From Isoetes taiwanensis (taxonomy: Eukaryota; Streptophyta; Lycopodiopsida; Isoetales; Isoetaceae), in NCBI GenBank assembly GCA_021234155.1, contig JAJEKV010000034.1, forward strand, positions 7,422,028 to 7,486,027: a stretch of 64,000 nt of DNA, in the 5' to 3' direction. The translations under genes and the position numbers were made by a program. The notes below the pieces were generated by a model. It was not told the DNA's origin. It did no database searches and saw only the letters and a program-made list of their open reading frames with translations. This document shows, one piece after another, positions 25,301 through 39,424 of this stretch (positions within the stretch are counted from its first letter, which is position 1; the number at the start of each line of letters is the position of its first letter).

Positions 25301-28300
25301 GATATAGAATTTTAATCCAATTTTTAAACTATCGTAGTTTTCTTTGTTTTATGGGTTACTTAGGGGCAAGCCCTCGTGTCGGGACATAGCATATTCTAGG
25401 TATATATGTCCGGTATATACCAAGAATATGTCGATAATTTGCTCCAAACTTGCTATGGGGTACTTGGAATTCGGTGGTTTCTTTATTGTGGGAGGCGACT
25501 TGAAGCAGAGCTACTTAGGCAATGGATTAGCCTTCTTATTTCAGAATCTCTGAAGCCTGGGATTCCAGTTTAGCCAGGACTAATATATTTTATCGTATCG
25601 GTCCCGAGGAAGATGGTGGGCAAGAGAGGCTGTTGGGTGAGGAAGGTTTGGGGCAAAAGGTTCTTTAAGCATCTCAAGGATGTATGATGGTTCATATCTA
25701 TGTAGATCTTGGTGTGTCTATTTCTAGTTTTGCACATATTTGCTACAACGCTAGAATATATAGTTGCGAGATATGACAAGCAATTAAATCACGACTCAAA
25801 AATCGTTTCTTTTCCCTACTGCGTGGCTATTATTTTAATATTATATCGCGGTTGGCGAGGTGGATGCTTGATTCTGGAAATGCAGGTCGGCTTATACGAG
25901 GAGCGTGTATGACTCTTGAAGGGCTGAAACAACCTCCACGAATGCGCGAAGCGAGAGCGTTGGGGTAGAAGTAGATAAAATTATAAGCGGGAGAAATATT
26001 TCAAATTCTGACAATCCACATCTTTGAGGGTGACGAAGAGATAAAAAGGTAATACCATTACAAGATGATGTAGAATCAAAAATAAATAGTTATTGAAGAC
26101 AGTGTAAGGAGGCCGAAAGAAAAGCAAAGAAAAAGAAAGCAATAGAGAGGTTGCAAGATATAGGAAGGAAAGTTTGAAAATTAAGAGGTGGTATTCTTTG
26201 GAAGGATGATGGGACAATTGGAGTTGTACGTAGATTTCTTTGCTCACCAAGCATATCCCCGGCGATGCCGAGACCCAGCTACAAGTTAAGAGACTTACTT
26301 ATAAAATTAGCTTTAAGTAGATGTATATATATATACTTTTGGCCCAAACGACCCCCCGGCGAGAGGAATTGCATACAGCGGGCATCTTCGCGAGTTTTGG
26401 ATGGTAGAACACGAAATTGCTTTTTAGCGTGTGCGACGTGTTTGTTTGTTATTATTTTACTTATGCAGTTATCGTGCTGGGAGGATATGGGCGTATTTGA
26501 AACGGTATGTCAAATTCACAGTATTACCGTGGCTTTTAGTGGTGTGTGATGACATGGGTGTAGTAGCTCAGCGATAAAAGCATTAGATCGTCTTTGTGGT
26601 TTACTGAAGCATACTTTTTGTCACAATTACATATATGCGGAGGCAATCCCGAGCAGCGGGAGGTTGATGCTGTGATGTCATTGAGGGGCGCTTGATTAAT
26701 GAGGTTTGGTGGTGTATAAAATGGTATTTTTAGCGGCAATCATACGGGTGAAGACAAGGTTTGAAAATGCTATGGAATGGGAATTGATTTAGCATGAGCA
26801 TGAGGGATGGTATTGTAGAGGTCGTTATAGTTTTATGGGAATAAATGTTGCATTTTTAAAAGTTTGTTTAGGCTCCGCAGGGTATGAGCATACCATTATG
26901 TTGACGTTCTGGGGTTGAAGGTGGATATTGTACTTTGAAATTTGTGAAAGTAGTTTCATCTGTGTTGTGGCGTTTTTGTCGTCAGGCTATTGTAGATCAT
27001 TACTTGGGAGGTTTGTTTCTGTGTGGTATTTGTGTTTTGTGGGCATCATCAATTTCGGGACTTAAGGTGCTTATGTTTAGGGCATTATGGTCGTTGATAG
27101 TCATCTTCTTTGGGGATGAATTTCGGAGCCGTTGATTAGGTGTAACTTCACTAAAGATACATTGAGACCTTCCCATGACGTCATACATGGGTGGGTGAAC
27201 GTTCAACATGGAGGATATTGTTTGGTTTCCCTGGGATTATAGTATGCCGGTTTGGATACGGTGATGAGGAGTTTAGAAGGCATGGGGATTAAGCCATGAT
27301 CAGCCATGTGAGCCAGAATTTTCAATTTGAGAACGGCCCATTTAGTAAGCAGTATATTTGGCGAGATCACTACGTATGAGTAAACCAATATTTTGTGTAG
27401 TTTTAGGGATACATAATATTTATTCTGCCCACGGATTAATTGTCAGATTGTTTAATCTTCTTACCGCAGATTTACATTGTTGCTATTGATGGCTGTGTTA
27501 GTCCTTATTTTTGAGCTGGTACATTGCTTGCATATAACTTACCCATATTTGTAAGTAGCCCCAGAGTTGGCTTCCACATACAACTTATACCTCTCCCCTA
27601 ATTGGGGACTATTATAAACGAGAAGAAAAAAGAAGGAAAACAATTGCTGGATTATTAAGCTCTACGGAATATGTACCTTACGGTATTGATTACCACTATT
27701 ACATCATATTTGCACCGCTCTTATTAAGTATCGGCGGGAGTCCCAAAAATTTAGCCGAGTATATTTGAGAATCCAGCCTTTTCTAGAGTGAGAAGGATTA
27801 AGAGCTTGCGCTACATGAATTCTGCGTAGTCTACTGACCAAAGAGTACTTTCCTATGCGCGATATACGGGTATGTGAAAGTGTCTCAGCGATGAAGAAGA
27901 AAATATGTGGAAGAGGTTTTTGGCGGCGTCAAATATCGCAGGACTAGTTAGCAATAACAAATATACAATTCATTAAACGTGTAACTATGAGACTCATTTC
28001 TTGTTATGGTGAGTGCTCGATCTTTGTACCTTCATATTTTGAATGGATAGGGAAAACCTTAATGTTTTGATGTGTGACATTGCCTTGCGGAAATTACAGC
28101 GCAAAAAGTGGGATCATATAAGCTTTCATGATTTTTGTTCCCCAGGTTTGGCGGCTTGAGCACAAGGTATGAAAACTTCTTTTCTAATTTGTGACAATAT
28201 GTCCAATAGTGGAAATAAGACAACGAGAAGAATAAATGGTTAGGGGATTAGATATAGGTCGAGGGCCAGATGCATCCTAAAAAGAACTTCGTGCTTAGCT

Positions 28301-29869
28301 GAAGAGCCGGTAGATGGCTTGGCGTAGCAATTTATTTCTTTTGCTTTTGCTTTTGTGAATCTTTGCCACCTTTCCTCTCTTAAATATTATCTTGAACATT
28401 TTGCTTAGTGAAATGGGGATATTCACGAGGTGAGTGCGGGCGATGGTGAAAGCGTCTTTGAAGGAATTTGTGAAAGAGCATCAGGATATGCAACTACATC
28501 CAGCGCAAGGGCCATCCTATGGAATTGATATTCTAATTGATGATACCTTTCAACCCTAAACTTTTAGAGGTATATTGCTCTTCTTATTTTCTTTCACGTG
28601 TCAAAATAATTTGGAATGTTTTCTTCTCTTCCTAGGTTACATATTGTCCCGGTGTATGATGTTCAAAAGCGTCTTGGTAGGGAGGTGATGAAAGGTCTTG
28701 ATTTTTTTTTGCTGTATTTTATTATCTTTTTTCTCAACATGTAGAAACATGGAGTGTTCTATGATTGTTTAATTCTTTCTTATCGGATGTTCATTTTAAT
28801 CAGGGCCTTTCTTCAAAGTGTGAGAAATTGACCTAGGATAGTTATTAAATTGGCTATGTTTGCAAAGAGATAATACAAAGCTATTTTGCACCCACCTATG
28901 TTATTCTAAAAATGGCATGTGTTCATGTTTGATTGAAGTACATGATGCCCGTGTTGAATGAGTCACCGGGGATGAGGAAAAGGGGTGGAATAGTACTCTA
29001 TAATGGACACTAGGTGCGTAAACACAAGAAATCTATTCTATTTATAAAAGAAGTTTGTCACGGTTAATTTTGATGCATCAATCGGAGGTTCAAATAGAGT
29101 CTTAAGGGAGATATTAATAACCAAGCATTTGATGCACAAAATCTGGAGGGAGTTCAAATAGAGTCATAAGTAGTAACTGAAATTTGCTATACCTTTGTAC
29201 AAAGAAAAGTTGGGATATACAAATCGAAGTTGCTCCACCGAGTTAGAAGTGCTACACAAACAAAGGCGTTTTTGTTTGAATAATTTAAAGATTGGTGCAT
29301 GATTGACCACCTACCTCATAGTTGAGCGTCATCAACATCTACATTTCGATTATCATTGTTTCACGCCACATTTATCTCGTTAGCATCTTATTTATCTATC
29401 TATATATATTTATGAAATCAAATAAAATAGGTTGTCATTTTTATTCGCGACAAACCTTACATAGGCTTATCTTTTCCACATTGTAGCAAATTCATGCACT
29501 TCCAATTGGGAACTACAAAGTTGGCTATTCATCTTCATATACATGCATGCTTGTTATATTTGTTATCAAGAAAATACAAAAAAATATCACGAGATTGGTG
29601 TTGAACCACCCATGATATATTGATGGCCTCCAACCACGGTACAAAAGCTGAAACAAAATGAGCATCCCTATCAATGCTTCATGGGGAGACAACATATTTA
29701 TTCAAGGTAACTACAAAGGAAACTCTGGTTGCACAGCCCTAGCGATTGATGGATGGAATATTCTTGTATTATTCTATGGAGCGAACTACATCATCTCTTA
29801 CATTTAGATGGGCCACTTCACCTCCGGGCCATAAAAGGGCAACCCCGTCTTGTGACACCTTGTTCTTTA
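25301..29869. other. 4.5 kb without a recognisable gene
   Basis: AT-rich DNA with only short open frames. Some translated stretches, such as 25340-25900, stay open for 60-70 codons with ordinary amino-acid composition and could be remnants of a transposon protein, but no motif was identified. A local repeat is present at 29080-29175 (GGAGTTCAAATAGAGTC appears twice). Confidence 0.4.
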
Positions 29870-30310
29870 ACTATGTTGTTTCTAAATTTTGTTTTCTTAA
29901 AAAAGTGATATGTGTTTTTTTAGGAAGAATGTGGTTTTTGTAAACTCATTGTTTCTAAGTGTTGTTTTCTTAATAAAATGATATGTGTTTTTAAGAAGAA
30001 TGTGGTTTTTTAACTCATTTGTTTTCTAAGTGTTGTTTTCTTAACAAAATGGCCAGGATGCTTTTTTAAAAAAAAGTAGTTTTAATTATGTTATTTCTAG
30101 TTGTTGTTTTCTTAAAAAAAAATGATATGTTTTTTTTTAACTATGTTTATTTCTAAGTGTGGTTTTAAAAATAAGCTTGTTGTTTTCATCAACATGTGGT
30201 TGTATAAAATAAGCAGTTTCAAAGTGTTATTTTTGTGAAAAAACATGGTTTTGAATTAAAATATGCAAGTGTTATTTTTGTTTTGTTTTCTAAAAGCAAG
30301 GCGTGGTTTT
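29870..30310 (+). repeat. ~65-bp degenerate tandem repeat (TTTCTAAGTGTTGTTTTC)
   Basis: About five to six imperfect units built from TTTCTAAxTGTTGTTTTCTTAA, AAAATGATATGTGTTTTT and AAGAATGTGGTTTTT, with increasing decay to the right. Confidence 0.75.
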
Positions 30311-33080
30311 GAATTGAAAATCTAGAAACCATTGGAAAATATATACCTTTATTTTTTTCAAGATTATTTTCAACAAAACTTGTTTCTTTCATCAATCACA
30401 ATGAAACAAATTTAGAAATACAATCATTCTAAACAAGATTTAAACATCTTACGTTAGATGGCAAAAGCCAAAGCGGCATGGTGAAAAGTTTGCCAAGAAC
30501 TTCACGAAAAAAAAGCAATTATCCACTTTTGAAGTTAGAGACTTTTTGAGGGTAGAAACCCGACCATTAGGCGTTTTGCGGCCGGGCAGTACAAGATTTG
30601 GCGGCAAAACTTGCCCACAAATCACTAAAACCCTCTGCGCTTCACATCTCCTAAAGTGACAAAAAATTGCCATATTCTTGAAAAAAGCAATGACAAAGCG
30701 TTGGCAGAAATGCCACACCATTTAAAATGAACACTGAATCTTGCACCCGACTAATTTTTAAGCAGTTGATTCCTTACCAATCTTTCGGGATTTAACACTT
30801 GCCCTTTACGCGTGCGCGCCCCTTCTCTGAGAGTCCATTTTGAAGAGCATTTTTATGCCCTAGTAGCATGTTGAGCCGCGATGTCATGTTTTGAGCCTAG
30901 TAGCATGTTTGATATCATGTAGCATATCCTATGTCACGCTCAATCCTATGACAAACAAATCACGGGCCTTCCAAAAAAGGCATATTTCCCAAGCAAAACT
31001 GGCAGCTTGGTCACTAAATTAGACTGGACAGGCCCCTGACACCCATGTCATCATACGTTATGGCGAAGGTGCCCAAGTCGATAATCGCGATCAATCGAAA
31101 ATGATTGTAGCGAAACTGCGTTGCGGTTGGATTGAAATACGAGGAAAGCGAAATACCACAACTTGAAATTACGCAAGCAAGAAGAGTAGCTACTGCCGCT
31201 AAACAGCTGCGCCGGGAGGAAGCGTAAAGTTTGAACCCCTACTAAAGGCCCGGTTCGAAAACCTCAAAATGAAGCCACCACTTGTGCAAAACCGGACACC
31301 ACTGTATTGAGTCGGCTAAGAGGCAGAAAAAGGGATAATCACGGCAGGAAGTATTGGGATTCAAGAGATTAAGCCGGGCGCTTGCACAAAGAAATACAAG
31401 GCAAAATCATATTTTCTTGCCTATATAGGCGTGAAGATCCTTTTAACAGCCGGGGTAAAGAAATCGAATCTCCTCCAAAGAAGGCGTGCCATGATACGCG
31501 CCGGGAGATTCTCCACTCTACTTTGGATTACGCATATGTACCCTCGTACCGCGAACCACGCAGATTAATCCCCTTATGTACTCGCGATTAACGGCACAAG
31601 TCAGGTAGGCGTCGGTTACTTACCAGACCTACTTGAGAATCAACACTGCCATGGCAGCAGCATGCGAAGAACTCAACCATTCCACTGCCTAAATTGTGAG
31701 AACAGCACCTCGAGGCGGGGCGGTTGGCGGCGGTGGGCGCACTGCTTTGTTGCTCCAGCGGGACTCCCGAAATACGGCAGAGTGGCGTGCATAGCATCCA
31801 CTCCAAAGTTGCAGGGGACGGCGAAGGCCATGCTAAAGTACCTTCTAAAAATTCTTCGAACAAAGTCAGTCAATGTCGACCATTTGGAACAACAAAACCT
31901 AATTCTTGAATTGACAATATAACAATTTCATCACGAATACATCCACAAACCATCAAATCTTATGTCACACACCACCCCAAACAACATTTTGGAAACCTAA
32001 TTGAGCAAAGATTTTTTTTTGAAGGGCGACAAGCTTTATTCACCAACCTAAAACCGGGAGCAACATAAAATGCAAAGGCAGGTTTAACCCGTGGACAAGC
32101 CGATCAGAAGCAGAGCACAACCACACCTTTATCAAAAGAATGAATCACGAGAAGGTAAGTTATGCGGATCGGTTTTCTTCTCTTGATCAAGAGAAGAACA
32201 ATTGTAAACCATAACAATTTTTATTTTTACTTGAAGAAGAACAATCTCATCTCTGCGATATCCTAAGCCCTTAAAGATAAACAACCTCCTTCTCTTCGGA
32301 TTGACCAAAAGCGATACACATGCGAGATGAAAATCTGCCGTTTAGTAGTCTGGGCCAAACGCTCGGGATAGATAATGCCAAGCAAAATTTCTTTGGCTGG
32401 TGGTACCGAGATTCTGGCATAACCAAAGGGCCAGCGCAGGTAACCGCGAAGAAAAACAATGCTGTTTCTCAGCCTTTGCTGACGCCGGGGCGGAGCTGCG
32501 AGATTGATTATCCATTTATGGACCCCAACTTTGTTGGCTAGGGGCGTCACCGCCGGATACTTGCCACCACGAAACTACTTTGGGATGAAGCCGACTTATC
32601 CATACCCATATCAACACTTGCTGCGGGGTTTGAGATGCCTATTCAAGATGGGATCTCAGGTACCCAAAAGCGATTTGCCCGCACGGAGAATTTCTAAACC
32701 GCCACGGAGTGGATATCATGGCAACCCCATGGAGCTACCTCAATCGTGGACCCGAGGAATCACCATTGGCAACAATGCGGCAATATGATTCAGTTATACT
32801 GTCCCATCCGTACATAAGAACTTTGTTAAATGCTTCCCATGAACGCTTGGTTTCTCAACCAGGCGCAATCTTCGTTCTTCGAACATGCGTCGTTGTGTCT
32901 TTGGATGAACAACCACACTTAGAGGCTTTATTCTCCCCGGTATCGCTGTGGAATCCACCGCATGGAGTGAACGGCCCGAAGGCAATGCCTCGGGATAATA
33001 TGGAAAGGGCACGTGATTATTTTGGCGGCAAAAGCAACCCCTTTAGAAGGGAGAAGCATTAGGATCTGGGATGCATATGA
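30311..33080. other. Non-coding or heavily decayed LINE-associated DNA
   Basis: Several minus-strand open frames of 60-95 codons lie between 31588 and 33012, downstream (on the minus strand) of the LINE remnant at 33.1-34.0 kb. They could be the decayed C-terminal part of that element. I could not find the zinc-binding or RNase H motifs that would prove it, so this stays an inference. Confidence 0.35.
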
Positions 33081-33990
33081 TAAAGCAAAGCCAAGAAAGG
33101 GAGGGGCTTAATGGTGTATATGAAATGGGAGACAATCTTGAATCATTTGCACCAACAACCTCGGGCCGGGAGAATCATCCTTACCAATGAAAATCCTCCA
33201 AATGAACTTTGATATCATCACCTTGCTTTGGAGGTGAAAATCCAACATACCAAGACCACCAGGTACCTTAGGTCTAATGCATTTAAGCCCAAGCTACCTT
33301 GACCACCGCTCTAACTCATTTCCACCCCCAAATAAAATTTCGACAATGCGCACAATCTCCTCCATCTTTGCTAGCAGACTAATAGGCCGAGCGCCATGTA
33401 GGGCATGGTATTACTAAAGAACACATTTAGCCATGATGATTCTCACAGGGCATGGAGCCGGTTTAGGCGTATTCCACCAAAACAAGTGCTTTGCAGCCAC
33501 TAATGATTTCATCCCAAGCATCCCCGGCGGTCGTGAATTCAAAGCCCAGGATACCAAAAGCAACTTTGTGGTATTGCCATCGCGAAGAATCTTCCATGGA
33601 TAGTCAAAAATACGGGAGGGATGGGACTATCAACGTCCCCAAAAGGCGTACATTTTGCCTCCCTAAAGAACTCGATGCTAAGGAGAATGTGTCCCAATAA
33701 GCTTAGCATTCACGAAGATTCCGGCGCAAGGCAATTAGGAACAAAAAGTGTCGCTCGGCATATTGGTTACATACCTCTTGAGAACCATAGATTCGGTGGG
33801 GGCCTTGAATAATGCCATCTTGGGTAGCCCGCGGAGGAAGGGACAATACTTACGCCACAATTGTGAAAAGCAAGGGTGCAAGGGACAACCTTGTAGAGAT
33901 TCCTCTACCACTACAAAATATAAAAAACACCTAATTGAGCAAAGATGACATATTTGAGCTAAGATATCTTCTTTTTTAAAGGATGCCTTG
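33080..33990 (-). mobile_element. Degenerate minus-strand LINE (reverse transcriptase 3' part)
   Basis: Reading the minus strand from about 33930 down: ESLQGCPLHPCFS (near 33900) matches the QGxPLSPxLF box. Residues resembling ADDTFLF follow near 33760. Then KVAFGILGFEFTT, and after MAKCVL near 33430 comes CIRPKVPGGLGMLDFHLQ, then SKFIWRIFIGKDD, ending at a stop near 33100. The PK(x)GGLGxLDxxxxN segment is characteristic of plant L1-type LINE proteins just after the reverse-transcriptase domain. Frames change several times, so it is dead. It is a different subfamily from the LINEs with the IETGRW C-terminus. Confidence 0.76.
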
Positions 33991-34489
33991 TCCATATGAG
34001 CACGCATGGCATGTTTTGACCCACATGGCGTATTTAATTGCGTATGTTGGAGCCAACCTTGTGACATGATAGATCTAGAGGCACAACATTTACACCATAA
34101 AAAGATAACTTATGAAATCAATTTGAACCATTGAAAATATTTCACTAGAAATGGCATTTTTAGGCCAATTATCTTTGAATTGGGTGCGGGTGCCATCTTA
34201 GGAGCCCCGGGTGGGGTGTTTGAGCCATCTTAGCATATTTGGAGCCCACCAAGGTGCGTTATGTTTGAGGCAATCTTGGCATGTTTTAAAATTGGCCTAT
34301 TACATTTTCTATCTAAAGTGCATGAGAATGCTATGTCCTACCAAGGCATTAGGTAGAAGCTACTTCGAGGGTTGAGGATGAAGGGACTACTCTGAGGTTC
34401 ACACCTTCTTCATCTCCCCACCGGATAATGCTTCCCGGACTCCTAAGAGTTATATAGAAAGGCGTGAGTACAAAAGAAAGCTAGGATAA
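33991..34489. other. Short non-coding interval
   Basis: Between the two minus-strand LINE remnants. It contains GGAGCCCxxGGTGxGxTGTTTGAG-like short repeats near 34190-34280 but no gene that I can support. Confidence 0.4.
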
Positions 34490-35156
34490 AGAATAGAATA
34501 GAATAGGGAATAGAATAGAATATGATTTTGTAGATCCCGGGAGACCAAGCATTTCTATAGGACCCAGTACAAAGAGTATCGGCCCGAATTTACTACCGGG
34601 ATTAAAAAACCCGCTCAGAAGGGTTTTAGGAAAAACTTAGTAGCAATAAGGATCTTTGACATACTGAGGTTAATGTCGGACGAGGGGGCATAAAAGAGTC
34701 AGCGTATCCATTACCTCAGGGTCACGATCCCAACAAGCCCTCTGAGGTGTTAGGTAAGCTCATGCAAGGCGATGGGGCATAACTAGCAGAGCATCTTAGA
34801 GGCGGATGTTTGGTATGCCCATCTTGCAGACGGAGGTGACTTTCATCCTCAATGAAGCCCTTTAGCCGGCCAGCGGCCAGGACTCATCCTCCATAGCGGC
34901 TCCGAATCCATCTCCCTATCTCAATCACGGAGGTGGTGTGCACATAATGCGAATGGAAACAATCACTCACAAGCTTTTTCATGGGTAGATGGGTCGATTG
35001 AGGGAGTGGGTAATGGGCCCCTCGTGAGCATGGGATTAAACTGTATCGATAATTTGCCACCTTGACATGTGGCGGGGGCCTCTGCATCCCAAAGCTTGGC
35101 CATGAAGCAAGCATCAAGAATCTTGCTTCAATGGCGGTAGCGTTCCTTCCCCACAC
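34490..35156 (-). mobile_element. Minus-strand LINE 3' end with (TTCTA)n tail
   Basis: On the minus strand the translation runs THLPMKKLVSDCF, HTTSVIEIGRWIRSRYGG and, after a stop, FIEDESHLR. This is the same C-terminal module (RxGxHxLxxEIGRW ... EDExH) as in the plus-strand LINE fragments at 2.1, 12.2 and 45.1 kb but a more diverged copy. The 3' region ends in TTCTATTCTATTCCC repeats at 34490-34521, preceded by GGTCTCCCGGGATC, which resembles GGTCTCCGTGGATG before the tail at 45.9 kb. The right end coincides with the start of duplication copy 2. Confidence 0.68.
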
Positions 35157-35339
35157 TCACCGGTTTTGGTCCCTTTTGAAAACATGGGTTTGGTAAGGTC
35201 TACATGTCCTGTTTTCAAAAGAATCCTACATGGATTTGTGGAGGTATGGTTTGTTCGATAATGGTGTTCTTTTTTTAGTGGACTAAAACATCCACTGTTG
35301 TTTTGTAGTTTCTTCTATTGTGACATGTCATTTTATAAT

Positions 35340-35830
35340 ACAATCCACTGTAGGAAAGAATACTTGAATTTCTACATGTCTAATAATTCTATTGTCACAT
35401 GTCTTTATAGATGTAGGAAATAATATTTGATTCTCTACATGTCCTATACTTCCATTCACATGTCTTTATAGTAGTAGGACGAGTACTTTTATTTACTAAG
35501 GCATTGTAGGAAAGAATACATGAATTACGACATGTGTAATACTTCTATTGTCACATGTCTTTATAGAAGTAGGAAAGAATACTTGATTCTCTACATGTCG
35601 ATGCTTCCATGTCACATGTCTTTATAGTAGTAGGACATAGTACTTTATTTGCTAAGGCATTGTAGGAAAGAATACATGAATTACGACATGTGTAATACTT
35701 CTATTGTCACATGTCTTTATAGAAGTAGGAAAGCATACTTGATTCTCTACATGTCCTATCCTTCCATATCACGGGTCTTTATAGTGGTAGGACGTAGTAC
35801 TTGATTTGCTACATGTGATGCACGCATGAT
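35340..35830 (+). repeat. ~155-bp ACATGTC tandem repeat (copy 2)
   Basis: Counterpart of 2380-2900 with the same number and order of units. The few differences include GGACATAGTAC where copy 1 has GGATGAGTAC. Confidence 0.88.
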
Positions 35831-35874
35831 CACATGTCCTTATACTAGTTTTCCATGTAAGACAAGTTACTTCA

Positions 35875-36410
35875 ACTACTTCAATTACTTAACGCCTATT
35901 TTTGCATAACAAAACCATCAAGAATTTGATTTGTATTCCTTGAGGGGTGCAGGACCGCTGCAACAAATCCCTAAGCATTAATGTCATAGGACCATCAAAA
36001 GATCCTAACAATATCCTAACATTTTGGATATTGTTAGAGAAAGACCATTAAACCACGCCACATTTTTGCATAACAAACCATTAAGAATTGTGAGATGTAT
36101 TTCTTTATGGAGGAAAGGACCATTGCAACAAATCCCCAAGCATTAAAATGGCAAGACCATGCAATATCCTAACATTATTCCCCCATTTTGGATATCGTTA
36201 GTGGAACACCATTAAACCGTTCCTACATCTTGGTATAATTTAGACCATTAAGAATTTGAGATGTAATTGTTTATGGGGAATAGGACCATTGCAACAAATC
36301 CCCAAGCATTATAAAATGGCAAGACTAATGCTAATATCCTAACATTATCCCCCCATTTTGGATATCATTAGTGGAACACCATTAAACCATGCCTATATCT
36401 AGTTGGTACT
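35875..36410 (+). repeat. ~165-bp tandem repeat (copy 2)
   Basis: Counterpart of 2940-3475; three units in the same order. Confidence 0.87.
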
Positions 36411-36484
36411 AAGGTTCGCTATAGACGATCCAATAGTTATCCACGTCATCCAATGGTTTTAATTGTATCTAATTTATCTTATCC

Positions 36485-36745
36485 AATGGTTCTTTCTAAG
36501 AATGCAATGGTTCTTTGAAAACAAGATAACTTATTGCACTTAGATGATTTGCACTAAGAATCCAATGGTTTTTTGAAAAACAATATAACTTATTGCATTT
36601 AGACGATTTGCACTAAGAATCCAATGGTTCTTTGAAAAACAAGATAACTTATTGCACTTAGACGATTTTCACTAAGAATCCCATGGTTCTTTGAAAAACA
36701 AGATAACTTATTGCACTTAGACGATTTGCACTAAGAATTAGAGAT
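36485..36745 (+). repeat. ~59-bp tandem repeat (copy 2)
   Basis: Counterpart of 3545-3815. Here the units read TTTAGACGATTT where copy 1 reads TTTAGGCGATTT, a difference repeated in several units. Confidence 0.88.
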
Positions 36746-37404
36746 GTAATTGTTGGAGCCATCAAGCAAAAATACCACAGCCTAACACCTTAAACCTAAA
36801 CACAAACTCTCGAAAAAACCTTGCTCTGAAAAACCTTTGCTTCCGAAGTCATGTGCATGAAGGTATCGAGTTCTCCTCCGATGGTAATCCTCTAAACTAG
36901 TGGCTAGACGTTATAGTTTGGCAGCCCCCAATTCCAAACAATTGCATCAAAATATCTTTGTCATACTTCTCAAGATAGGAATCCTTTAAATCGCTGACTA
37001 ACCTTCCTAAGGAGTATGGATGCAATAGAATTGACAATTCCTATTTGAAACACTTAACTATCCATTTGGCACTACTTAATTTGTTTATCTCAAATTATTT
37101 TCTGGCCTAAGACTTAGTGTGATTTATCTAGACGATGGTGAAAATTAGTTGCTCGTGGTCCTATCGTGAAAGTTCACCCCAAACCGTAATCAGAATAACC
37201 TTACCGCAGCCTTATCCACTAACTTTCTTCATTTAGATTAGTGGGTAATTCCTAACTATCTAATTCTTTCTCATTGTAACTTCCTTTTTAAGATACTTTG
37301 TTTGAGGATTTCTCAATATGCTTATGGATGATATTGCATTATGCATATGTAGGTTTTGCAGCGCCTATATTGGGTGGAAAGACTATCTCTTAAGGGCCTT
37401 TATT

Positions 37405-39250
37405 CTTTGGGTCGAATCGCTTCGAAGGTTTTAGGGTTCGCCTTCTCAAGGCCAACGCCTCCCACTACCTCATGACATTGTGCAAGATCCCGTCCAATCG
37501 GTTAGGTATGGCCTCCAAAACGTAAACCCCCGGGCGCTGCTAGGTTATTGTAGGGTTTACGCTTATGGAGGTCGAAGTTTATTCGCTTGCACCCGAGACA
37601 TGGTCGAAAGCCGCAGCTGAAAACAAGAAGCAATAGAAACCCTTTAAATGGGGTTTGGATTTACCGAGGCGGTGCTTTCTTACCGGTGCTCCTCCCGAGG
37701 GCAAATGTCGCTGCCTCCCTTCCTGAGCCCGGCTTCCCTATCCCAATCGCTGAATTCTCCATTCAAGTAACTTGCTTCGGAAAGGCTCAAAAAATTCAAG
37801 ATCTGTCCGGAGAACATATCAAACCGCAAAGCGCCCCGCAATGACCGTAGAAACGCTAAGTGTTTTGTCGCTCGGCAAGCATAAAGGGTTCTAATGGAGA
37901 TTTGACTTCGCCATATCGTTCTAAACAACGAAATTACCCTAGGGACCAAGTTACATGGTCATTTTTGCAAAGAAAAGAAACACGAACCCTCTACATGGCA
38001 AAGAGATTCTTCGCACCTAAAGGACAATTCACTACTTAACATGTTGGACATGAGCTACTTTGGCGCTTAAGGTGGGTGGTCTTCGCCCACCAAACTTGGT
38101 CTCCGTGGTAATGTCGATGTTTCGAGTCCGCTGGCAAAGTCGATCACATTCCCGGGGTGGGATAGTTGCCCGCCCTGTAGGCCGTGGACCCTCCGCAGAG
38201 GACTTTTGGGTCAAACTTTTCCTCGAAGGTTTTAGGGCCGCCTTTCAAGGCCAACGCCTCCCACTACCTCATGATATTGTGCAAGATCCTGGTCCAATCG
38301 GCTGAGGGTATGGCCTCCAAAAACATAAACCCCGGCTGGCAATGCTAGGTTATTGTAGGGTTTACGCTATGGAGGTCGAAGTTTTATTCGTTTGCACCGA
38401 GACATGGTCGAGAAGCCAGCAGCTTGAAAACAAGAAGCAATAGAAACCTAACGAAATGGGGTTTGGATTTACCGAGGCAGCTTTTCCTACTACAGCCTCC
38501 TCCGAGGGCAAATGTCGTGCCTCCCTTCCCGAGCCCTTTCCCTATCCCAATCGCTTGAATTCTCCATTCAAGTAACTTGCTTCGCGGGCTCAAAAATTCA
38601 AGATCCGTCCCCGAGAACATATCAAACCGCCAAAGCCCCCCGCAATCGATCGTAGAAACCCAAGTGTTTTTGTCGCTCGGCATAAAGGTTCTAATGGAGA
38701 TTTGACTTCGCCATATCGTCCAAACAAATAAATTACCCTAGGGACCAAGTTACACCTGGCCATTTTTTGCAGCAAAAGAAACACGAACCCTCTACATGGC
38801 GCTGATTCGCACCCTCCGCTAAGGACAATTCACTACGAACATGTTGGACATGAGCTACTTTGGCCCTGGGCGGGTGGTCTTCGCCTACCTAAACTTGGTC
38901 TCCGTGGTAATGTCGATGTTTCGAGTCCGCTGGCGAGTCGCATCACGCCACCGGTGGGATAGTTGCCCGCCCCGGGCCGTGGACCCTCCAGAGGACCTTT
39001 GGGTCGAACTTCTTCGAAGGTTTTAGGGCTCCGCCTTCAAGGCCAATGCCCTCCCACTACCTCATGACATTGTGCAAGATCCTGGTCCAATGGCTGGGGT
39101 ATGGCCTCCAAAACATAAACCCCGTGTGCAATGCTAGGTTATTGTAGGGTTTACGTTATGGAGGTCGAAGTTTTTATTCGATTGCACCCGAGACATGGTC
39201 GAAGCCGCAGCTAAAAACAAGAAGCAATAGAAACCCATTTAAATGGGGTT
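37405..39250 (+). repeat. ~800-bp tandem repeat units (copy 2)
   Basis: Units start at about 37408, 38208 and 39000 and parallel 4468-6340. GC-rich stretches differ from copy 1 by clusters of small changes, while AT-rich blocks are nearly identical. Confidence 0.87.
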
Positions 39251-39424
39251 TGGATTTATCCTCCTCCCAATGTCGCAATTAGAAGTCAAGAACACATTTT
39301 GTAGTAGCAAAGTTTTTTGGAATGATTCGGGATCGCCAATAGATCCAAAGTCTCATTATTTCAGTTGCCATGGCTTCGCATGCATGTTCGAAAAAGGTAC
39401 ACCAGTCCCAAGTGCAAGTGACCA

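Noticed and set aside
26555-26630. Possible tRNA (TAGCTCAGCGATAAAAGC resembles an A-box)
   Set aside because: No B-box, acceptor stem or anticodon stem can be formed around it.
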